From the NCBI RefSeq assembly GCF_949298305.1, contig NZ_CASFWU010000121.1:1-6982 (forward strand): a stretch of DNA of 6,982 bases, written 5' to 3'. The notes beneath the pieces are model-generated. The model did not search any database. It was not told the DNA's origin and saw nothing but the letters and a program-made list of their open reading frames with translations. Shown one piece after another: positions 1 to 5,624 of this stretch (positions are counted from its first letter, which is position 1; every line of letters starts with the position of its first letter). The DNA comes from an uncultured Bacteroides sp. Lineage in GTDB: Bacteria; Bacteroidota; Bacteroidia; Bacteroidales; Bacteroidaceae. The position numbers and the translations under genes were made by a program.

Positions 1-398
1 ACCAAGAGGGAGCGTTTCTCTGCCATTCCGATTATACGTTGAATTTCCGAGGTTCACCACAAACGGAATGAAGCCAAACGCTTCCAATACTATGTCTGCC
101 AAAAGCCTAAAGAGGCTAATGACGCGCCAAAGATACAAAAAAATCGCATTATACAGGCAGATTCCCCTGGAAATATTTGCAGCATTGATATTTTCTATTA
201 TAAGGAACAAATCAAGGCCGCTTTCATTCTATAGAAACAGACAATCAAAAACAGCAACTTTACGGGTATCAACTTTTGATTGCTGCATCTTTGAATCACT
301 ATAACCTTTTAGATTATGATGATACAATAAAACCACCGTATCAAAGTCCGTTGAAAGATTATTTTGATACAGTGGCGATATTGACACAAAGAGCTTAA
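1..398 (+). pseudogene. Degraded coding remnant of unknown family, broken in at least two places
   Basis: No single frame covers this stretch, but two frames read like protein in succession. Frame 1 is open from base 43 to about 232 and includes NEAKRFQYYVCQKPKEAND and later CSIDIFYYKEQIKAAF. It ends at TAG 232-234. Frame 3 is open from 204 to the TAA at 396-398 and includes QKQQLYGYQLLIAASLNHYN and a natural-looking C terminus ending DYFDTVAILTQRA. A frameshift between about 204 and 234 would join them. Frame 1 is also interrupted by TGA at 40-42. Upstream, it reads TKRERFSAIPIIR in the same frame. The gene would start left of the window. It ends 42 bases from the convergent replication gene, so both may belong to the same element. 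I do not recognise the family. A 78-residue ATG frame at 68-304 covers the same DNA but reads less like a protein. The interpretation is inference from frame quality only. Confidence 0.35.
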
Positions 399-440
399 AG
401 CAGCAAGTTTCTCACAGAATTTATGTAGTTGGTGCTATGA

Positions 441-1373
441 TTATGCTACTAATTCTCTAATACTTACGTTGGGAATAGAATTCATTTGTTTATATAAATT
501 TTTATATGTTTTCATTATCCTTGTTATTGAAGTTGTTTTTGCGCTTAATGTTCTAACCTTAGCTTCAACAGCACTCATATCATAATTACATTCTTTGAGT
601 AACAAACAATGCTCGTAGTCTCTTAATGTCATAGTCCTATGTTGGCAATCATTATATTTTATGGCTTCATCAATAACGGATAGGATAGGGTTTGCCTTTG
701 AGGTCAATACCGCTAATAAATTGTTGTTTGGAATGTTCAAAAGGTTTCTGATTTGATCCATGGTGTTGATATTTAGTTCAAAGCGTGTCTTGCCGTTGAA
801 GTACGACAGTATTTCGTTGGGATTTGATACAGCATTCAGAAAGTATCGGTTATTTGCCGATTGTAGTTCTTTTGCCTTATCGTATACGATTAGGCGTTTC
901 TTATATCTTGGAGTCGTTACTACGTTTTCTATTGTTATACCTTCTTTCCGATATGGTTTTGTTACCCACTTCATGTAATTGGATAGGTTTTGCCTTACAT
1001 TGGTAATGATGTCCTGCATTAAGCCGCACTCTATATCTTTGGTAATATCGCATTTCACTACATTAGAATCTGTCATAATAGACTCTACATTCAAATGGCA
1101 AATACCTAATCTGTTGATTTGTGACAAACAGTCCTTAGCCGTGTATATATCGATAAGGTTTGTGTAATTGTCTAAAAGGATTTTTCCCGTAAATTCTAAT
1201 ACCAGCTCATTGTGTTGATAGTTCACCATTACTAAGAGATAGAAAGGTCTTTCTTGCTGATATTTATAATAAAGGATACTATCCTCTTTGCTGTTCAATA
1301 TAAATTTGCTATAATCTATATCGCTGATGTAATCAATCTTTGTTACTAATTTCAGTTTATCAAATTTGAGCAT
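441..1373 (-). CDS. Phage/plasmid replication initiation protein, gene II/X-like
   Basis: This 310-residue protein resembles the II/X replication proteins of filamentous phages and related small replicons of Bacteroidetes. Those proteins nick one strand at the origin to start rolling-circle replication. Family-like segments are YYKYQQERPF (35-44), ELVLEFTGKIL (56-66), the run VVKCDITKDIE (105-115), the YDKAKEL segment (164-170) and the RFELNI segment (197-202). YDK and RFE segments in this order are typical of that family. I cannot assign the catalytic tyrosine; the tyrosines near 133-141 are only candidates. The ATG at 1373 is preceded by an A-rich stretch and no Shine-Dalgarno site, as usual in Bacteroides. 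The gene lies 84 bases downstream of a small basic-protein gene on the same strand, and three hairpins fill the gap. Its low GC content contrasts with the operon to the right and suggests transfer. The length looks complete. The family call is from recognition, not a search. Confidence 0.65.
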   Translation of the reverse strand: MLKFDKLKLVTKIDYISDIDYSKFILNSKEDSILYYKYQQERPFYLLVMVNYQHNELVLEFTGKILLDNYTNLIDIYTAKDCLSQINRLGICHLNVESIMTDSNVVKCDITKDIECGLMQDIITNVRQNLSNYMKWVTKPYRKEGITIENVVTTPRYKKRLIVYDKAKELQSANNRYFLNAVSNPNEILSYFNGKTRFELNINTMDQIRNLLNIPNNNLLAVLTSKANPILSVIDEAIKYNDCQHRTMTLRDYEHCLLLKECNYDMSAVEAKVRTLSAKTTSITRIMKTYKNLYKQMNSIPNVSIRELVA

Positions 1374-1401
1374 TTAAAAACGTATATACATTTTATTTAG
1401 T

Positions 1402-1470
1402 CTTGCAGTATTGCAAGTTTTGTCACCTTGAGAAGTGGTGATATTTAAGGTAGGTTCTTAGCCTACCTTA
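1402..1470. other. Cluster of three hairpins between the small gene and the replication gene
   Basis: Three inverted repeats lie within 69 bases. The first is CTTGCA 1402-1407 with TGCAAG 1412-1417 (6 pairs, 4-base loop). The second is TCACC 1423-1427 with GGTGA 1437-1441 (5 pairs, 9-base loop). The third is TAAGGTAGG 1446-1454 with CCTACCTTA 1462-1470 (9 perfect pairs, 7-base loop). The third contains the stop codon of the 55-residue gene in its loop. In transcription direction it is followed by TTAAATAT rather than a T run, so it is not a standard intrinsic terminator. It may be an attenuator or RNA-processing site. Alternatively, the whole cluster may be a replication origin, since rolling-circle Rep proteins often nick near hairpins close to their own gene. 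The pairings are seen; the roles are inferred. Confidence 0.5.
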
Positions 1471-1625
1471 TTATTTGTAGTCGGTTTGTTGGGTATGGTT
1501 TTCCAATAATCCTTAAGTCCATTGCTAATGGCTTCTTTGTGGGTGAAAGATTTGCTTCTTCCTTTCATGCTTTGACTTATTTTCTGTTTTGTTTCATCTG
1601 ATAATTCTCTGTACTTTCTTTTCAT
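1458..1625 (-). CDS. Small basic protein, possibly NUMOD3-like DNA-binding
   Basis: Reading the minus strand from ATG 1625-1623 gives 55 residues ending at TAA 1460-1458. It begins MKRKYRELSDETKQKISQSM, continues with KGRSKSFTHKEAISNGLKDY, and ends KVG. It is lysine- and arginine-rich in the first half. The pattern S-D-E-T-K-Q-K-I-S-Q-S-M-K-G-R followed by H-K-E-A-I-S-N-G-L-K resembles the NUMOD3-type repeat found as a DNA-binding module near homing nucleases. Here no nuclease domain is attached. The gene lies upstream of the replication gene on the same strand and shares its AT-rich composition, so it is probably part of the same element. Possible roles are transcriptional or copy-number control, or help at the origin. 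It has a promoter-like sequence upstream. Codon-by-codon reading supports a real gene; the function is a guess. Confidence 0.6.
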   Translation of the reverse strand: MKRKYRELSDETKQKISQSMKGRSKSFTHKEAISNGLKDYWKTIPNKPTTNNKVG

Positions 1626-1656
1626 CGTTTTATGTTTATGTTGTTATTATATATAA

Positions 1657-1687
1657 TAAATATATCTTAATTTGGAAAGTTTATCAA
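1657..1687 (-). promoter_or_regulatory. Putative Bacteroides-type promoter of the small gene and rep
   Basis: On the minus strand TATATTTA (1664-1657) matches the Bacteroides -7 box TAnnTTTG at all but the last base. A TTG lies at 1687-1685, 20 bases upstream, close to the usual spacing of the -33 element. The ATG of the 55-residue gene follows about 30 bases downstream of the -7 box. The area is very AT-rich, so chance matches are likely. Confidence 0.35.
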
Positions 1688-1703
1688 GTTTGATAAGTTC
1701 ATC
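1677..1703. repeat. Three 9-base tandem repeats with a nested inverted repeat, operator or iteron candidate
   Basis: Three consecutive 9-base units start at 1677, 1686 and 1695: AAGTTTATC, AAGTTTGAT and AAGTTCATC. Within them is a perfect inverted repeat, TTATCAA 1681-1687 and TTGATAA 1690-1696, with a 2-base centre. It covers the putative -33 element of the minus-strand promoter. A repressor or the replication protein bound here would block transcription. The repeats are seen; binding is inferred. Confidence 0.45.
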
Positions 1704-1748
1704 TAAAATTCTATAGAAAATTTTGAGAGAATACGGAACACTTGGATT

Positions 1749-1820
1749 GAAGACATACCCCCTCTTTCTTAAGGAGGCATTATAAGCAGGGATACGGGGG
1801 TAGGAAGACATACATCCCCC
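1749..1820. repeat. 10-base direct repeat flanking an inverted repeat
   Basis: GAAGACATAC occurs at 1749-1758 and again at 1804-1813. Between and overlapping them, TACCCCC 1756-1762 can pair with GGGGGTA 1796-1802. The unit could be an extragenic palindrome or mark an end of the integrated element. No matching copy is visible in the left part of the window. Confidence 0.4.
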
Positions 1821-1962
1821 TACTTGCCAATATGTTACAACTCCATCCCTTACAAAAAATGCTACTGGAAGCGTTTGCCTATAATTTAGGGGTAAGTTTT
1901 AAGGTCTATGCAATGTAATCTTTATACCACTCTGCAAACTCTACAAGTTTTAGAAAATCCTC

Positions 1963-1993
1963 TTTGAAAGTTCGATAATCTTTCATACCTTCG
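1963..1993 (+). promoter_or_regulatory. Putative Bacteroides-type promoter facing the hairpin
   Basis: TTTG at 1963-1966 is followed after exactly 19 bases by TACCTTCG at 1986-1993, which matches TAnnTTTG at all but one position. Transcription would start near 2000, at the base of the 16-pair hairpin. No gene follows on the plus strand for nearly 400 bases, so it is either a relic promoter, the promoter of a small RNA, or a chance match. Confidence 0.4.
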
Positions 1994-1998
1994 CACCC

Positions 1999-2042
1999 CA
2001 AGCGAGGCCGTCTCAACATAACATGCGAGACGGCCTCGCTTG
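1999..2042. terminator. Perfect 16-base-pair hairpin, possible bidirectional terminator
   Basis: CAAGCGAGGCCGTCTC (1999-2014) is the exact reverse complement of GAGACGGCCTCGCTTG (2027-2042), with a 12-base loop between. The stem is GC-rich and very stable. Neither side has a T run, so it is not a classic intrinsic terminator, although GC-rich hairpins with poor T tracts often sit at gene ends in Bacteroides. It may insulate the operon on the right from the element on the left. Alternatively it is the first structure of a small transcript from the promoter just upstream. Confidence 0.6.
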
Positions 2043-2110
2043 TATCCGCCCGCAACCATCCCCCCACGTTCTCAGGACTCAGGAGATGCTGGGCGGACAC
2101 ATAGGGTTGC
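2041..2110. repeat. Interleaved complementary segments after the hairpin
   Basis: TGTATCCGCCC (2041-2051) is complementary to GGGCGGACACA (2091-2101) with one mismatch. GCAACC (2052-2057) is complementary to GGTTGC (2105-2110). The two pairings cross, giving a pseudoknot-like arrangement or two alternative folds. The first also overlaps the strong hairpin by two bases. The pairings are seen; a structured RNA is inferred. Confidence 0.35.
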
Positions 2111-2347
2111 AGAAGAAATACTATCATCAAAAGTCATGTCTTCTCTGAAAATGAAGAGACAGACGCCTCCAATACCTCCAAATAAAAGTTAGGGGAGACG
2201 GGACAATGTCACGCAATGGCGGCTGTGTCGGCAAGCGACGATACCGGTCGGGAAAGCAGTGGCATTCAGGTCTGAAACGGACATCTGTCTTTGCTGCCCA
2301 TTTCATAAAAAAGATTTAATGCGGGCGGTTATACCGATTAAATATTG

Positions 2348-2355
2348 TACTTTTG
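2348..2355 (+). promoter_or_regulatory. -7 box of the ATPase-HAD-ribF operon promoter
   Basis: TACTTTTG matches the Bacteroides -7 consensus TAnnTTTG exactly, 27 bases before the ATPase ATG. The -33 region is poor: GGTTA near 2327-2331 is the only hint, and no TTTG lies at the normal distance. Transcription would start near 2362, leaving a leader of only about 20 bases. Confidence 0.6.
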
Positions 2356-2358
2356 CCA

Positions 2359-2380
2359 CCTGAATACTAACCTGAATACT
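2359..2380 (+). repeat. 10-base tandem repeat in the ATPase leader
   Basis: CCTGAATACT occurs at 2359-2368 and 2371-2380, a 12-base period. The pair fills almost the whole untranslated leader and ends three bases before the ATG, where a ribosome binding site would be expected. No purine-rich Shine-Dalgarno sequence is present. Confidence 0.6.
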
Positions 2381-2382
2381 TG

Positions 2383-5010
2383 ATGGCAGCAAAAAAAGAA
2401 AACTATTTTCATCTCGGGCTGACCGATGAGGAAGTGCGGAAGAGCCGCGCTGAACATGGCACCAATCTGTTGACACCTCCCCAACGCCCTTCTTTGTGGA
2501 GGCTTTATCTGGAAAAGTTTGAAGACCCGGTCGTCAGGGTTCTGCTGGTGGCAGCCCTGTTCTCACTGATTATATCCATCATTGAAAACGAATACGCCGA
2601 GACCATCGGCATCATTGCGGCCATTCTGCTGGCTACGGGCATCGGCTTCTTCTTCGAGTACGACGCCGGGCGCAAGTTCGACCTGCTCAATGCCGTCAAC
2701 GAGGAGACGCCCGTCAAGGTGCTGCGCAACGGGCACGTGCAGGAAGTGCCCCGCAAGGATGTGGTGGTGGGTGACGTCGTCCTGCTGGAGACGGGCGAAG
2801 AGGTGCCCGCCGACGGCCGGCTGCTGGAAGCCGTCTCGATGCAGGTGAACGAATCGAACCTGACGGGCGAACCGGTGGTGAACAAGACCACCACGGAGGC
2901 CGACTTCGACCCGGAAGCCACCTACGCCTCCGACCGCGTGATGCGCGGCACCACCGTGGTGGACGGACATGGCGCGATGCACGTGGACGCCGTGGGCGAT
3001 GCCACCGAGATTGGAAAAGTGGCCCGGCAGAGCACCGAACAAAGCACCGAACCGACACCTCTTAATATACAGCTCACCAAGCTGGCCAACCTGATTGGCA
3101 AAATCGGCTTCTCGGCCGCCGCCCTGGCTTTCGCCATCTTCTTCGTCAAAGACGTCCTTCTCTACTACGACTTCCGTTCCTTCCACACCTTCCGCGACTG
3201 GTTGCCCGCCCTGCAGGCCACGCTGAAATACTTCATGATGGCCGTCACGCTGATTGTGGTGGCCGTGCCCGAAGGGCTCCCCATGAGCGTCACCCTCAGC
3301 CTGGCGCTGAACATGCGGCGGATGCTCTCCACCAACAACCTGGTGCGCAAGATGCACGCCTGCGAGACCATGGGCGCCATCACCGTCATCTGCACCGACA
3401 AGACGGGAACCCTGACACAGAACCTCATGCAGGTGCAGGAGGAACGCATGGAGACCACCGACCGCGACCTGATAGCCGAAAGCATCTGCGCCAACTCCAC
3501 CGCCTTCATCGAGGAGGATACGGCCGACGGCCGGCGCAAGGGCGTGGGCAATCCTACCGAAGTGGCCCTGCTGCTCTGGCTCGACGCCCAGGGCAAGGAC
3601 TGCATGGCCCTGCGCGAGGCGGCCCCGGTGCTCAGCCAGCTGACCTTCTCTACCGAGCGCAAGTACATGGCCACGCTGGTAGACTCTCCGCTGCTGGGCC
3701 GCCGCGTGCTCTACGTGAAGGGCGCCCCCGAAGTGGTGATGGCCCGATGCGGCCTGCCTGCCGCCTTGCAGGAAAGCTACGAGGCCACCCTGCTGCAATA
3801 CCAGAACCGCGCCATGCGCACGCTGGCCCTGGCCTACCGGCCCGTAGGCGCCGACGAGGGAACCGACTGCGCGGCCCTGGCGAATGGAGGAAGCCTGACC
3901 TTCATCGGCATCGTAGCCATCAGCGACCCCATCCGCCCCGACGTGCCCGCAGCCGTGGCCCGTTGCCGGGAGGCAGGCATCGGGGTGAAGATTGTGACGG
4001 GCGACACGCCCGGAACCGCCACCGAGATTGCCCGCCAGATAGGACTCTGGACCGCGGACGACACGGAGCGCAACCGCATCACCGGAGCCGACTTTGCCGC
4101 CCTGACCGACGACGAGGCGCTGGAACGGGTGATGGACCTGAAAATCATGTCGCGCGCACGGCCCACGGACAAGCAGCGCCTCGTGCAGCTGCTCCAGCAG
4201 AAAGGCGCCGTGGTGGCCGTGACGGGCGACGGCACGAACGACGCGCCCGCCCTGAACCACGCGCAAGTGGGCCTCTCGATGGGTACGGGCACCTCCGTAG
4301 CCAAGGAAGCCAGCGACATCACCTTGCTGGACGACTCGTTCAACAGCATCGGCACCGCCGTCATGTGGGGACGCTCGCTCTACAAGAACATACAGCGCTT
4401 CATCGTCTTCCAGCTCACCATCAACTTCGTGGCGCTGTTCATCGTGCTGCTGGGCTCGCTGGTGGGCACCGACCTGCCCCTCACCGTGACGCAGATGCTG
4501 TGGGTGAACCTCATCATGGACACCTTTGCCGCCCTGGCCCTGGCCTCCATCCCGCCCAGCGAAAGCGTGATGAAGGAGAAGCCCCGCAAGCCTGCCGACT
4601 TCATCATCACCCCGGGCATGAGGCGGATGATATTCGGTGTGGGCCTGGCCTTTGCCTGCATCCTGATGGGGATGCTGCTCTATTTTGAACAGGAGGGCAT
4701 GACCGTGCGCGAGCTCACCATCTTCTTCACCTTCTTCGTGATGCTCCAGTTCTGGAACCTCTTCAACGCCCGCGTGTTCGGCACCACCGACTCCGCCTTC
4801 AAGAACATCTCCAAGTCCTACGGCATGGAGCTGATTGTGCTGGCCATTCTGGGCGGACAGTTCCTCATTGTGCAGTTCGGCGGAGCCGTGTTCCGCACCG
4901 AGCCGCTCGACGGGCCGACGTGGCTCCTCATCATCGCCTCCACCTCGCTGGTATTGTGGGTGGGCGAGGCCGTGCGCCTGGTCCGCCGTCTAATGCAGAA
5001 AAGATCATGA
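2383..5010 (+). CDS. Calcium-translocating P-type ATPase, PMCA type
   Basis: This 875-residue inner-membrane pump uses ATP to export Ca2+. From ATG 2383 (an in-frame TTG lies just before at 2380) it shows, in order: an N-terminal cation-ATPase domain with two membrane segments; the actuator loop with TGE at 161-163; membrane segment 4 with PEGLP at 296-300, where E297 is the expected Ca2+ ligand; and the phosphorylated D339 in CTDKTGTLT. These are followed by KGAPE from 446 in the nucleotide domain, TGD 539-541, and GDGTNDAPAL from 615. Segment 6 is WVNLIMD with N709 and D713 as ligands. Segment 5 (FQLTINFVALF) lacks the acidic site I ligand of SERCA, which is the PMCA pattern with one Ca2+ site. 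Ten membrane segments can be counted. There is no calmodulin-binding tail, and the loop has TGEP instead of TGES. It is complete and is the first gene of the operon; its stop overlaps the next start (ATGA). Other divalent cations are possible substrates, but Ca2+ is best supported. Confidence 0.92.
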   Translation: MAAKKENYFHLGLTDEEVRKSRAEHGTNLLTPPQRPSLWRLYLEKFEDPVVRVLLVAALFSLIISIIENEYAETIGIIAAILLATGIGFFFEYDAGRKFDLLNAVNEETPVKVLRNGHVQEVPRKDVVVGDVVLLETGEEVPADGRLLEAVSMQVNESNLTGEPVVNKTTTEADFDPEATYASDRVMRGTTVVDGHGAMHVDAVGDATEIGKVARQSTEQSTEPTPLNIQLTKLANLIGKIGFSAAALAFAIFFVKDVLLYYDFRSFHTFRDWLPALQATLKYFMMAVTLIVVAVPEGLPMSVTLSLALNMRRMLSTNNLVRKMHACETMGAITVICTDKTGTLTQNLMQVQEERMETTDRDLIAESICANSTAFIEEDTADGRRKGVGNPTEVALLLWLDAQGKDCMALREAAPVLSQLTFSTERKYMATLVDSPLLGRRVLYVKGAPEVVMARCGLPAALQESYEATLLQYQNRAMRTLALAYRPVGADEGTDCAALANGGSLTFIGIVAISDPIRPDVPAAVARCREAGIGVKIVTGDTPGTATEIARQIGLWTADDTERNRITGADFAALTDDEALERVMDLKIMSRARPTDKQRLVQLLQQKGAVVAVTGDGTNDAPALNHAQVGLSMGTGTSVAKEASDITLLDDSFNSIGTAVMWGRSLYKNIQRFIVFQLTINFVALFIVLLGSLVGTDLPLTVTQMLWVNLIMDTFAALALASIPPSESVMKEKPRKPADFIITPGMRRMIFGVGLAFACILMGMLLYFEQEGMTVRELTIFFTFFVMLQFWNLFNARVFGTTDSAFKNISKSYGMELIVLAILGGQFLIVQFGGAVFRTEPLDGPTWLLIIASTSLVLWVGEAVRLVRRLMQKRS

Positions 5011-5624
5011 TACAGAAAAAGATAAAGAACCTGATTTTCGACTTCGGCGGCGTGCTCATTGACCTCGACCGCCAGCGTTGCATCGAGCGCTTCAGGCAGT
5101 TGGGCCTGACGGACGTGGAGGACATGCTGGGCCTGTACGCCCAGCAGGACTTCTTCCGAAAACACGAAAAGGGCCTCATCACCGATGCCGAGTTCAGAGA
5201 CACCATCCGCACGCTGTCCGGCCGGCAGCTGACCGATGCCCGGATAGACGACGCCTGGAACAGCTTCCTGGTGGGCATCTCCCCAAGCAAGCTCGACATG
5301 CTGCTGCACCTGCGCAAGGACTACGTCATCTACCTGCTGAGCAACACCAACCACATCCACTGGCAGTGGGCCTGCGAGAACGCCTTCCCCTACAAGAGCT
5401 TCCGCGTGGAGGACTACTTCGAGCAGATTTTCCTCTCCTACGAGATGAAGATGGCCAAGCCCTCGCCCGAAATCTTCCAAGCCGTGCTCTCCGAGACGGG
5501 CATCGAGCCGTCGGAGACCCTGTTCATAGACGATTCTGCCGACAACTGCCGCGCCGCCGCCGCGCTGGGCATAGACACTTATAACGCCAAACCCCATGAA
5601 GACTGGAGCCGGCTTTTCGGATAA
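5007..5624 (+). CDS. HAD subfamily IA phosphatase
   Basis: This 205-residue cytoplasmic protein of the haloacid dehalogenase superfamily has all four motifs. Motif I is FDFGGVL with nucleophile D12. Motif II is LLSN with S112. Motif III is K151 in KMAKPSPEIF. Motif IV is LFIDDSADN with D175 and D176. A helical cap of about 80 residues follows motif I, as in subfamily IA. Position +2 from the nucleophile is G14 rather than Asp. This matches the DxGN/GV variant of YihX-like sugar-phosphate phosphatases, which are still active. I start at ATG 5007, which overlaps the ATPase stop as ATGA; the open frame extends further upstream, but that part is the ATPase gene in another frame. The gene ends inside the start of ribF. 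Hydrolysis of a small phosphate ester is well supported; the substrate cannot be read from the sequence. Context makes a flavin-pathway phosphate a candidate. Confidence 0.88.
   Translation: MIQKKIKNLIFDFGGVLIDLDRQRCIERFRQLGLTDVEDMLGLYAQQDFFRKHEKGLITDAEFRDTIRTLSGRQLTDARIDDAWNSFLVGISPSKLDMLLHLRKDYVIYLLSNTNHIHWQWACENAFPYKSFRVEDYFEQIFLSYEMKMAKPSPEIFQAVLSETGIEPSETLFIDDSADNCRAAAALGIDTYNAKPHEDWSRLFG

Larger units (their letters stand above)
1626..2382. other. Long region without a convincing gene
   Basis: These 757 bases separate the AT-rich element from the GC-rich operon and probably include the element's right boundary. From left to right they contain the promoter and repeats of the small gene, a direct/inverted repeat unit near 1749-1820, a promoter-like sequence at 1963-1993, a strong hairpin at 1999-2042, further complementary segments to 2110, and the ATPase promoter and leader at 2348-2380. 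Between 2111 and 2340 I see no structure worth naming. Short open frames exist on both strands but none has a start, length and composition that would make it a credible gene. Confidence 0.6.

Noticed and set aside
760..1167. Short plus-strand frames inside the replication gene
   Set aside because: They are antisense to the 310-codon replication gene and have no recognisable content.
1751..1918. Plus-strand open frame ending LLEAFAYNLGVSFKVYAM, faintly like the YNxG segment of phage lysozymes
   Set aside because: Only 28 codons from an ATG at 1832, with no catalytic residues. The first part is a repeat read as protein. It could be a remnant, but the resemblance is too short to support.
1906..2130. 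Minus-strand 74-codon frame
   Set aside because: Its middle is the 16-pair hairpin read as protein. The last 26 codons (MKDYRTFKEDFLKLVEFAEW and on) look more protein-like but lack a spaced ribosome site and context, so I did not call it.
2563..4266. Long minus-strand open frame (567 codons) opposite the ATPase
   Set aside because: It is antisense to a protein with every P-type ATPase motif. Its His-, Gly- and Val-rich translation is what GC-rich codon usage produces on the opposite strand.
3747..4688. Plus-strand 313-codon frame inside the ATPase
   Set aside because: Arg/His/Pro/Gly-rich shadow of the real frame with no recognisable motif.
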